Made by a program: the position numbers and the translations under genes. A model generated the notes under the pieces. That model was given only the letters and a program-made list of their open reading frames with translations, searched no databases and was not told where the DNA came from. Below, one piece after another: positions 32,167 to 41,756 of a DNA stretch of 64,000 nucleotides; position 1 is the stretch's first letter; each line of letters starts with the position of its first letter. Source of the DNA: Meconema thalassinum (taxonomy: Eukaryota; Arthropoda; Insecta; Orthoptera; Tettigoniidae); the NCBI GenBank assembly GCA_946902985.2, contig OX336388.2, forward strand, positions 371,057,387 through 371,121,386. Reading direction: 5' to 3'.

Positions 32167-32682
32167 AACTACTCTCCAACGATCAATTTATTGGAAACTG
32201 GCGGAATGGAGTGGGGTGGGGGCAATTTGAGAAAATAATCTGCAGTTTTCAACTCACAGACTTGGGACTAGTATCAAACATCTTCTTTTTATCTGAACGT
32301 CTCAATGCACTCATGCGGAATCCCATCGGAGCAGCGGTTCTTCATACACGTGGTTTTTCGCATTTTTTTATGGCACGCACATAATCGCGTGGGTCAGGCT
32401 TCCTCTCTTCTGATTCGATGATTCAATCGGGTATCGGTTGGAAATTCACTTCTGACACGCCCATTATGACACCAAATTGTATGCGCGTTCACCCTTACTT
32501 TGTCCTTGAACTCGGCTTACCAGGTCGTCCCCAGGAATAGCTACCAATGCCACTTCTGTCGCAAGCGTTGCAACACACTACTTGCCTTCCGTAGCCCACT
32601 TCAACATGCACTGCCTGGATATGAGTAATAACAATAATAAAAATCATGAAAACTTATTGATCGGCAAATCAATAAGGTTTCA

Positions 32683-33034
32683 TTTATCCTCAGCATGGTT
32701 TTGAAATTCGAAGCAAGTGATGGATTTGAATTTTAAAAACTTATCCACTGAAGTGTAGATAACATCACTTAAGTAACTCACTCGTTTGCCTGAGTGTGCA
32801 TTCCACTGTCCCAATTAGCGTGAGCGCTTCTCGCTGCAATGTTCGCCTCTGAGCTGTTATTCCCACGTCTCGCTAGACCTCCCCTTTCTCACTCACACAT
32901 TTACAACTTCGGCCAGACCTGCCGTCTTGTTTACAAACAAAAGCTCGCTCTCCCAGCTACCACGTATCCACGTGCATTTGAGTGTGGGCTCTCAAATTAA
33001 TTTTTGCAATATGATTCTGCATTCCTTGTCCTGT
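32683..33034 (-). other. Gypsy-2 untranslated region between integrase and 3' LTR
   Basis: No env-like frame. A weak purine stretch (GAGGATAAA, minus strand) abuts the LTR at 32683-32691 and is the only polypurine-tract candidate. Confidence 0.6.
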
Positions 33035-33316
33035 TTACTCATCAAATGGTTCCCTTCTGTAATATGGCTTGAGATTAGCACTATTGAAAGCAGATTTAGC
33101 GCCAGAGCTCAATTCTTCAAGTCTATAAGCATTATTACCCAAATTTTTGATAATACGGAACGGGCCCACAAATTTCGCACAAAATTTGGCAAATACCTTG
33201 TTCTTAGGATCTGATATCGGTGGTCTCCGAACAAGCACTAGTTCCTGTTCCTGAAGTTCACGATGAAATTTCTTCCCTCTGTATCTCCTCAATCTTCGGT
33301 CCGCCTGGCTCCTCAT
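33035..33316 (-). pseudogene. Gypsy-2 integrase C-terminal region
   Basis: The frame encodes RRYRGKKFHRE...LVLVRRPP...KFVGPFRIIKNLGNNAYRL, the SH3-like C-terminal DNA-binding part of Gypsy integrases. It matches Gypsy-1 at about 12130-12360 (HGPYLIIRDLQNNAYRI). It is in a different register from the catalytic core at 33424-34239, so a frameshift or small deletion lies between 33317 and 33423. Confidence 0.85.
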
Positions 33317-33423
33317 ATGTTCTCTGGTTCTCTGAATTCACAACTCATGCGTTAACAAAGGGTCCCTTGTGCAAGGAATAATCTTATCCCAAGATCATTC
33401 AGGCATCCTGTTGTGGTGTACAA

Positions 33424-34239
33424 CTAGTGGGCTTGACCTGTCGACTCGTGCTTCTCAGTATTCATGCACATCTCAATATCTCCTACTCTGTCGACCCACT
33501 TATTATGATCATTTGGAATCATGACGTGGTAATATTTTGTAACACAGCGAATCGTTCTTTCGCTTGGATTCCCACAAGGGTGGCGAATGCTAGATAGAAC
33601 ATATTTTATTACTGAGTTCCCTAGACCTTGTCTAAAAACATTGTTTCTAAAATAAGTTCCATGGTCCGATAATATGAATTCCGGCTTCCCAAGCGTCGGA
33701 ATGACTTTGTTCTGGATTTTGCTGAGGACTTGCTTTGATGTCGTCTTCTGGATTGGACTTAATACCACCATCTTGGAAAAGGCATCGATACATACAAGAA
33801 GGTGTCGGCATCCTCGTTTTCCTTTCACTAGAGGAGCGAAGCAATCAACTGCGACAAGTTCGCACGGTTTCTGTGGTAATAAAGGTTTTGGAAGCTGTTT
33901 CAGTATGTAATTATTGGGCTTAGTACGCTGACATGTGTCACAAGTCCTAATTACTTCAACAATGGTGTATCGCATCTTTGGCCAAGTAAAAGTTTCTCCT
34001 ATTGTTGCTTCAGTTTTATCAATGCCGATATGTGCTAAGTTTTCATGGACATGCCACGTCAGTCCTCTCTGTAACGATGCTGGAACTAGAATTCGAAGTT
34101 TGGTGTGATCATAATCCACGAACTTGTGAAGAAGATTATTGAGGTAATGGAATTTTGCTTCCTTTGCACGAGCTTCTCGATATTCAGGTGAATCTGGCTG
34201 TAGTTCCTTCTTATAAAACTTGATCATCATCATCATCAT
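33424..34239 (-). pseudogene. Gypsy-2 integrase core
   Basis: HHCC zinc domain (HVHENLAHIG, then CDTCQRTKPN), catalytic D in AVDCF, D in LSDHG and E in SERT, with 34 residues between the last two as in Gypsy-1. The protein ends early at a stop after GQAH. The run of five methionines at the apparent N-terminus comes from an ATC/GAT microsatellite (34224-34242) and is not native. The enzyme family inserts the cDNA into the chromosome. Confidence 0.9.
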
Positions 34240-34269
34240 CCACGGGTCCTTCTCTTGTTCCTTCTGAAT

Positions 34270-34632
34270 TTATTTCAACTTATCCAAAAATTCGCGAGCC
34301 TTAGGTGTTAATGCTAGGTGTTGTACATCTACTGCTGTCTCATTCTCATCTTCAGGGTTCCTACTTAAAGCATCCGGTATAATGTTAATCCTTCCAGGGC
34401 AGTGTTCTATGGTGATATCGAACTGCTGTATATAAATGGACCAACGCGTAACTCTTTCGCTTGCCATGGTTGTTTTGAATAAGAAAGTCAGCGCATGGTG
34501 GTCATTTCTGACAACAATGGAATACCCGAAGACGACCTTCTGCCATTGTTGGAGTGCATACAAAATTGCTAACAACTCAAGTTCTGTAACGGTGTAGTTT
34601 CTCTCGTGCTTCCTCGTGCCAAATATGATCAC
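34270..34632 (-). pseudogene. Gypsy-2 RNase H, C-terminal part
   Basis: Contains NYTVTELELLAILYAL (catalytic E), VRNDHHALTFL (catalytic D) and PGRINIIPDALSR, the RNase H to integrase connector. The first strand of the domain with its aspartate (HVDASLIGIGA) is in the neighbouring frame, so a frameshift near 34630 cuts RNase H in two. Confidence 0.9.
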
Positions 34633-35786
34633 TTCTTGGGTTCATCAGCGTCCTCTTGGTAAAGGATCGCGCCTATCCCAATCAATGAAGCGTCTACATG
34701 AATCACAAAATTCTTCGTGAAATCTGGATATCCTAACTTCACACAATTCTCAAGTAGGTCTTTCATGGCTCTAAAGGACCTGTCGCACTCCTCATTCCAT
34801 GACCATCGATTAGATTTCTTAAGCATCTCTTGCATCGGTGCTACTGTTTCCGTATACCCAGCACAATTATCCTTAAAGAATCCTGTCACCCCCAAAAATG
34901 ATCTAACATGTTTCACTTTAGTTGGTGTAGGGAATTTCTTAATTGAATCTATTTTCGCCGGATTTGGTCTCACGCCTACAACATTAATTATGTGACCCAA
35001 ATACAGAATCTCGCTCTGGCAAAAGTGCGATTTCTTCAAGTTAATTTTGAAATTCATGGTTCTCAAATTATCCAAAAGTTTGTTTAGGTTTACCAAATGT
35101 TCATCCATTGTTTCTGACGCTATGGGTATGTCATCAACATATCTTGTAGTAATGCTTTTGACCACTTCAGTTAGATTCCTGTCTAGAGCTCTTATCAACG
35201 CACATCTGGCTGTCTTTACACCAAAGAGCATACGAGACCAGATATAGCTTTGGTTATCAAATAAAAATCCCGTCAACAACTGGGATTTTTCCTCAAGTTC
35301 CTGGTGGTGGAAACTGTTCGTTAAATCGACGCTAGAATTTATCTTCTTTCCACGGAAGCTCTTCAATACATCCTTGATCCCTGGCGCTTGGTCGTGCTCG
35401 ACTAACAGTTTGCTATTTAAAACCCATGCGTCTAGGCATAATCTGATTGATCCATTGGGTTTGGCCACAGCCAATATTGCATTAAAAAATGGGGTTGCTG
35501 CTTTTCTAATCATTCCAGAATCTAATAGGTTAGTAATAATGTCCTTGACCTGAGCGAAATGTTTCTCAGGGATCGGGTACAATTTACTCTTAAATGGGGT
35601 CCAATCGGTAATTTGCATGGCATACTGAAAATGTAACACTTTTCCAGGGATCGTGTCGAAAACTTCCTTATGATGTCTCAAAATCTCCTCTAATTTGCTT
35701 CTGTCAGGTTTCCCTAATATAGCCTCCTTAAGTCGCTCCTGAAGTAAAATTTCAAATTTAGACCCGCTAATTTCTTCCTCCGCCAA
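34629..35786 (-). pseudogene. Gypsy-2 reverse transcriptase
   Basis: A 385-codon frame. It contains DWTPFKSKLYPIPEKH, the finger motif (RLCLDAWVLN, a changed form of the usual LDLRNLN), SSVDLTNSFHH with the first catalytic D, FLFDNQSYIWSRMLFGVKTA, and RYVDDIPIASET with YVDD intact, then the thumb (LGVTGFFKDNC) and the first RNase H strand (HVDASLIGIG). The catalytic aspartates are conserved. The beginning is cut from protease by stops in 35787-35878. Confidence 0.93.
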
Positions 35787-35878
35787 ATGCGTCCAAAGTT
35801 CGTGCGAAATATCTTGACCGTCAATTTAAATAACTGCTGTCTCGCTTACACGTCCCTCCGTCGAGTTCTTATCTTCAA

Positions 35879-36376
35879 TCACCTCATTAGTGCATTCTTC
35901 AATGACCCAAGTATTTGCCTCTCTCTCTCTAGTGGACTTTCTCCCATGTTCAAACCAACGTGACTCAGTCCCTCAAATTGTTTAAAACTCACAGTGTTAT
36001 TACGTAGATCAATTATAGCGTGGAAATCACAAATGAAGTTGGCTCCCAGAATGACATTATAATTCATCATTGGTATCACGATAAAAGTTTGTGAAAATGT
36101 ATGGTTTAATATCTCCAGATCTAAATATGCTTGGTGATTGCAAACTATGGTCTTGTCAGGAATAACCCCTCGGACTTTAATTAATGGTACAGGCATAATT
36201 GGAATGGTTTGTATATTTCCAATTTCGTTCAGTAATACTTCCGTGACTAAGCTCACTTGCCTACCCGTGTCGATAAGGCACCTCACTCTAAGATCTCCAA
36301 TACGAGCATAAATAATTGGTAATTGTCTTGGTCCTTCACCACTTCCTCCAGGCAATCGTCCGGGAATGCTACCCAC
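35879..36376 (-). pseudogene. Gypsy-2 protease
   Basis: Retropepsin-like: CLIDTGRQVSLV contains the catalytic DTG, but the next residue is R instead of the small residue (S/T/A) usual in active enzymes. The second conserved strand is YNVILGANFI. The region matches Gypsy-1 9116-9450 without the internal stop found there. Confidence 0.85.
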
Positions 36377-38333
36377 TCTTGAATTTTCACAACAATCAAT
36401 TCCTCTCGTTCCCTGGTTTCCTCCGTTCTCAGGCTATCTGGTTTCGTTGTGATCGGGATTTTTTTTGCGACCCATCTGTTGAGTTTCGCCGGTTGTCATC
36501 ATGTCTCTCCTGCTGACGTAATAAGCTTTCCGCTCCCGCATCCTGGTGATTATCTGGACTTTTCCTATTTGCCAACGCACGCCCCCACTTCTCTTTCTCT
36601 GTTTCCTCTTCTGCATTTAATTCGTCCAGATATTTTTGCGACTCAGAGTAACGCTCGTTCCAATCATTACGGTAATCTATCTGTTTTTTTTTTTGCCGAT
36701 AATTCCTCTGATTATTCCATCTACCGTCCCCGTTCCCCTAATATGGTATATCCTGCCTTTGGTTTCCTCTCCAATTAGTGTATTCTCGCTGGTACGTCCT
36801 CTGATTATTATTGTTATTCTGATTGTTGTAGTTATCACGGCGATTTTGGAAGTTCCTATTATTATTATTGTTGTTGTATTGGTTTCGATCGTCGAATTCC
36901 TGCCGTCTGGGCGTAAATTGTGTGCTAGTGGACTGCGTTTTCGTCTGCTTGTTCTGACTTTGACTGTTTTGATGCCCCTGAACTATTTCTGCGGTATTCA
37001 CGCATTCCATATTTCGTCTCCCGCTCTGTGGAATGATCATACTAGTTTCGTCCAAGTGGCGGAGTACTCCTCGGCCTGAACTGCGGTTTTTATATTTCCT
37101 GCCACTAAAAATTGATGTATGTTCATCGGAAGCTGTTTGCCGATAGTTAATACCATGTTTTCCTCCGACGGCGGCTCATCAAAATCTCGAAATTTTACTA
37201 GCTGCTGACTAAAAAAACTCAGAAAACCTTGTAGGGTGTGTAATATGGTATTTTCTGGTATATAAGACCATCCTCAACCCCTGCTGCAGTGAAGGGCTCC
37301 AAAACGTCCTCAAAAATGCTTCTTTAAACTGGGCCATGTTATTGAACGTATATTTGAAGCTTTGAAACCAGATTAAACTTGAGCCATCTAAAAACTTCTC
37401 CACTAAACGAAGCTGTTTTCCGGGACTGACGTGTTGGTCATTAAAATAATCATCTATCTGGCGCAAGAATGCTTTGGGAGTAGATCCTGAATTCTCCCTA
37501 AATTTGTCTGGTTTCAAATCATTTCCCCTAATGACTTGTATGACTTGGGCAGTTGTCACACCAGGTTGTGGAGTTGACGTTTCCCCTCTGTAATTATGGA
37601 ATGTGTTGCAAGTTGTCTTTGGACTCTGATCTCGGCTCGTATCCTCAGCTTGCTTCGACCTCTCCGGGCTTCCAATATTTCCGTGTTTCCCTACTGAATT
37701 TTCTGAAGAGAATAAAGTGGCATTCTCTAAAGATCTTATCTCATTTTTAACGATGAGGTCCACGTGTTCTTGAAACTTGGACTTTATACTTTCATCCAAA
37801 GCCTGTATTCTAGAGTTATTGTCCACTAGCCTCTTTAATATCGTCAGTCTGTCCCCTTTAGCCTCATTCACCTGCTGTTCCCAATCTTTCCGGATTCTAC
37901 TCTTCAAATTGTTAATTTTTTCTTCGTTGTTCTCCTGATACTTCTCAAGCTGTTCCCCTATTTGATCTTGTATCTGCTTCTGAGTTTTAATTAACTGTTC
38001 TCCTACCTCTTTCTGATTCTTAATTAACTGTTCTCCCATTTCTTCTCGTATTTGCTCTTGATTTTTACTTAACTGGTCTTCCAGGTTCTCGCGCAAGTGC
38101 ATCCTTTCTTTCTCCGTTTTTATCTCCAGTTTTTCAAGTTCCTTTATCAATCCTAACAAATTGTTATCGACTGAATTAATCTACTCTTGTATGTTTATAT
38201 TCTTCGCCTCTATTCTGTTGAACTGCCCCTGTAATTCGTCCTGCGTGCTTTTAATCCCTGCCGTATTGTTTACGCATGCTGTCTCGATCTGTTTCAATTT
38301 GGCGGCTACCATTTCATCTAACTGTACTAGCTT

Positions 38334-38975
38334 AGTATTAATATTTTGCAAAAGTTCCGCCTAATCAATACCTTTATTGTACTAAATATAAATGATCACT
38401 TAGTGGTCATTGGTACATGTTTCGGGGCCTAATTGTGTTGGCCCCTTCATCAGCCTGTGTAGATAAAAAGTCAAGGCAAACAGGTGGTCGGATAGCTTAA
38501 CACTCATAAAATATTCCCTTCAAAAAACCTATTATGGTGCACCATAATGAAATGGGAAAGATGTTTATCCAAAGAAGCATAAGGAAATAAAATACATAAA
38601 TAAAATAAAAATAAAAGAATGAAAGAAGGAAAGAAGGAAAGAAAGGAAGAAAGAAATACAGTAGTTGAAATTTGGAGAGAAAAAAATAATATATATATAA
38701 ATATATAGTGTGAACACACTCTAAAATTTGACCCTTTCTTGTTGATCACAGAAATTGTGCATACTTAAAGTGGTCCCAAATCTTCTGAAGTAGAGTATGT
38801 GGACGACAATAGCACATTCGAAATAAACCATAAGCTATACCGTGGCTTGCAGATGTCAATGAAGATACAATGGCTCAGCTTTGTGGTAGTTCAACTTACT
38901 GCGGTCTGTAGATGCTAAATGAGACATAATCTGCTTCGTGGCAGCATTCCAGATTATATTAATATTACAATTACA
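38334..38975 (-). repeat. Penelope left arm
   Basis: In the same orientation as the endonuclease frame. Contains hammerhead motif, GAAAG-rich microsatellite (38618-38660) and TA repeats. Matches the complement of 40043-40684 nearly throughout. Confidence 0.92.
38404..38470 (-). ncRNA. Hammerhead ribozyme, left arm
   Basis: Minus-strand core: CTGATGA (38447-38453), stem II GGGGCC/GGCCCC, GAAAC (38419-38423), a two-pair stem III (AC-AT-GT) and the cleavage triplet GTA with predicted cut between 38414 and 38413. The stem II loop differs by one base from the right-arm copy while both strands of the stem are unchanged. Penelope-like elements are known to carry such minimal type I hammerheads. Confidence 0.82.
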
Positions 38976-39530
38976 ATTCACCAGTGATAAATGTCATGGA
39001 TCACAATATTTCACCATAGATGAGCCCCAAAAAACCATGAAGCTGCAATTTTGTGCCGAAAAATCATCTTGCCAGAAAGCTTTTGAAAGATTAATGAAGG
39101 AACAGGTCTCCAGTTTGAGATTAAACCATTAAGAATGGAATATGTCACATATAAGTCTATATCTGTGATGATATTTAGCAATTTGTCAACTTACTTTAGG
39201 TTAAACGGTAAGTTTATGTCGGCTAAGGCTTGTCTTTTGTTACACGTTATTGTCAATTTTATGGGTACAGCATAACCTCTTTACTCAGATACATAGATTA
39301 TTAAATCATTGGAAAACCAATTATGGTATTAAACTGGGTGTAGTGTTATGTTATTAATAAGAAATTTCTCTAATAGTAAAATATTGGCAAAAATTTTGAA
39401 ATAATGTAGGAATAAGATTGAAAATTAGGTGGCTCTTATGAAACTAGAATTTGTTGCTGCAATATGTGCATGATTTAGAGAAAAAGAATTTAAATTACTT
39501 AAGGCTTCATGCTTAAAATAGCTAAAATGC

Positions 39531-40099
39531 TTAAGGGGGTTTATTTTTGTTGTTGATTTTTAACATTATGTTGTCTGTGAGGGTATCAAACAAAACGTTT
39601 GAGTCAAAAATTATCTCATTGAGATTTTTAGGGTCTGAAATTTTATGCGCTGTGTTGATTTCTATGGATTCTAGTACATTCATCAGGGTTCCCTTGTTTG
39701 TATAATGTAAGATTTTCAAAACTTTTTCTATATTTGTAAATTTATGACCTGACTCTTCCATATGGGTAGCCATAGCTGAATATTTTCTGTATTTTGTGGC
39801 GTTTATATGTTCATTATATCTTATAGCAAAATTTCTTCCGGTTTGGCCTATGTAGTTAGTATTGCATTCATTGCAAATCAATTTATATATACCAGATTTG
39901 CTGAATTTATCTTTCCTATTGATTGTATTAGAGTTAAAAAACAGGTATGATTTGTATTATTGGTTTTGTACGCTATCTTCATATTCTGCTTTTTAAATTT
40001 GTTGGTGAAACCATATGTAAATTTATTAAAATATGTGAAAACTGTAATTGTAATATTAATATAATCTGGAATGCTGCCACGAAGCAGATTATGTCTCAT
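39531..40099 (-). pseudogene. Penelope GIY-YIG endonuclease region, frameshifted
   Basis: The frame 39881-39531 encodes a cysteine-containing lead-in (CNECNTNYIGQTGR) where NYIGQTGR corresponds to the second half of the GIY-YIG signature and the R and HI(N) residues to the conserved RY.EH motif. Upstream, the frame 40099-39878 carries KIAYKTNNT, a conserved block just before the endonuclease in Penelope proteins. The two pieces are in different registers, joined near 39880-39905 by a frameshift. The beginning of the upstream frame lies in the right arm and is not native protein. In live elements this nuclease nicks the target for reverse transcription. Confidence 0.85.
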
Positions 40100-40684
40100 T
40101 TAGCATCTACAGACCGCAGTAAGTTGAACTACCACAAAGCTGAGCCATTGTATCTTCATTGACATCTGCAAGCCACGGTATAGCTTATGGTTTATTTCAA
40201 ATGTGCTATTGTCGTCCACATACTCTACTTCAGAAGATTTGGGACCACTTTAAGTATGCACAATTTCTGTGATCAACAAGAAAGGGTCAAATTTTAGAGT
40301 GTGTTCACACTATATATTTATATATATATATATATTATTTTTTTCTCTCCAAATTTCAACTACTGTATTTCTTTCTTCCTTTCTTTCCTTCTTTCATTCT
40401 TTTATTTTTATTTTATTTATGTATTTTATTTCCTTATGTTTCTTTGGATAAACATCTTTCCCATTTCATTATGGTGCACCATAATAGGTTTTTTTGAAGG
40501 GAATATTTTATGAGTGTTAAGCTATCCGACCACCTGTTTGCCTTGACTTTTTATCTACACAGGCTGATGAAGGGGCCAAAACAATTAGGCCCCGAAACAT
40601 GTACCAATGACCACTAAGTGATCATTTATATTTAGTACAATAAAGGTATTGATTAGGCGGAACTTTTGCAAAATATTAATACTA
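40043..40684 (+). repeat. Penelope right arm (inverted)
   Basis: Inverted copy of the left arm, same length by homology. Confidence 0.92.
40549..40616 (+). ncRNA. Hammerhead ribozyme, right arm
   Basis: Plus-strand core: CTGATGA at 40564-40570, stem II GGGGCC (40572-40577) with GGCCCC (40588-40593), GAAAC at 40594-40598, stem III AC-AT-GT and triplet GTA ending at 40603, after which cleavage is predicted. Stem I can pair CACAGG upstream with CCAATG downstream, with an internal loop, as in natural type I ribozymes. Confidence 0.82.
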
Positions 40685-41243
40685 ATTGTTGCATCAATAC
40701 GGAACCATAATGAACCATTCAAATACTAAAATGTACTAGCTTGTTGTCAAATTTGGATTCTAGTTTCTTGATTTCGCCTAACTGTCTCGAATTATACTGT
40801 GCCACCTCCCCTGCCAGTTTCTCTAGTTCTATTTTAGTACTTTGACTTATTTCAAGGGCTATTCTCTCTAACTGAACTGTTTGTAAAGTTGTCTGCTCCG
40901 ATAACTTGTTGTTTAGTTCAACTAACTGTTAATTATTATCATCACTCTGTTCACGTAATTGAGTAGTTATGTTATTTAACTGTTTCTCACTATGCTCTCG
41001 CAACTCGTGTAAATGTTTGTCGCTCTCCAATTTCTGGATTAGCAATTGCACCGTAATGTTACTGTTCACGTCATGTAATTGTTTATCACTCTGTTCACTC
41101 ATGCTTTTTAACTGTTCCTCCGTCATTGCAGACAATTGCACAGTCAACTGCGCGGACATCTGCCCCAACAACACTTTCATCTCCTCGATGCTAGCCATCG
41201 CAAAACACACACGAATATACTCTGAGAAAATAGGGTCATGCAC

Positions 41244-41756
41244 AGGGATTTCAGTTCCTACTCACACACATGTCTTGATATTTAAATATTACATTGATTC
41301 TAATTTAAATAAATTTTCAGTAGACAAACTCTTACTGAATAATGACTCTTATTTCCAAATAACAAAATAACTCCCTTGTGATCTGTTTTTAAGTTCCTAA
41401 ATAACAGAATTTACGAAAAACACTTTAATTAACCGAAGTTAATTAAATGTAAAGTAAGGCAACACCTTCCTGCTTTTAACTGAGTTCACTAAATATGCAA
41501 ATTTTCTAACTTTAAGCTGGGCGCCAGAACAAATTATCATCAAACACAATATCAACTTCTAACCTTGTTCAACATTTCTAACTTTAAGAACTCAGTGATT
41601 TTACTGATACAGATGGCGGTACAACTTCGCCTCAATTTACTGAATTTACTTTCGTCCTGCTAACCTGGCATCATTTCTCAGCGAGATAAGTATGAGGTCA
41701 ATAAAACAACAACAACAACAACAACAAACCCCACTTGGGCAGCCATTTTTGATATA
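41244..41756 (-). promoter_or_regulatory. Gypsy-2 leader with candidate primer-binding site
   Basis: On the minus strand the leader follows the LTR end with TATATCAAAAA and then TGGCTGCCCAAGTGGGG (complement of about 41729-41745), a plausible tRNA primer site 11 bases from the LTR. An AAC microsatellite (41706-41727) lies beside it. A second TGG-start word, TGGCGCCCAGC, occurs at about 41518-41528; its distance from the LTR speaks against primer use. Confidence 0.5.

Larger units (their letters stand above)
28155..32682 (-). repeat. Gypsy-2 3' LTR, split by a Helitron
   Basis: 2872 bp without the Helitron at 28839-30494. Contains five direct repeats of 47 bp at 31935-32166 and a 9-bp-stem inverted repeat (CTTATTGAT/ATCAATAAG, loop CGGCAA) at 32653-32676, six bases inside the terminus. 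Confidence 0.93.
38334..40731 (-). mobile_element. Penelope-like retroelement with inverted 642-bp arms
   Basis: An 11-bp target duplication, TGTACTAGCTT, flanks it at 38323-38333 and 40732-40742. Two arms (38334-38975 and 40043-40684) are inverted copies of each other. Between them, on the minus strand, is the 3' part of a Penelope protein with a GIY-YIG endonuclease. Each arm holds a hammerhead ribozyme motif. A 47-bp tail (40685-40731) lies outside the right arm. Penelope elements are known for terminal repeats in direct or inverted order and for hammerhead ribozymes in them. The reverse transcriptase part is absent, so the copy is 5' truncated. Confidence 0.9.
36434..41198 (-). pseudogene. 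gag: Gypsy-2 gag, interrupted by a Penelope-like element
   Basis: The likely start is the ATG at 41198 (MASIEEMKVL). Segments: 41198-40929 (Q/E/K/L-rich coiled coil, ending in a stop), the same coil on to about 40743, then the Penelope insertion, and on the far side 38322-37209 (coiled coil, then a capsid-like domain with LRMVLYTRKYHI and PTRFSEFF). The rest (about 37200-36434) has QQLVKFRDFD in a shifted frame, an asparagine-rich stretch near 36800-36870 and a basic C-terminus, with no CCHC knuckle. As in Gypsy-1, the N-terminal half is a very long coiled coil. Multiple stops and frame changes plus the 2.4-kb insertion make it inactive. Confidence 0.8.

Noticed and set aside
36636..37079. 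147-codon hydrophobic plus-strand frame
   Set aside because: Shadow of the asparagine-rich Gag tail on the minus strand; the isoleucine/valine runs are complements of AAC/AAT repeats.
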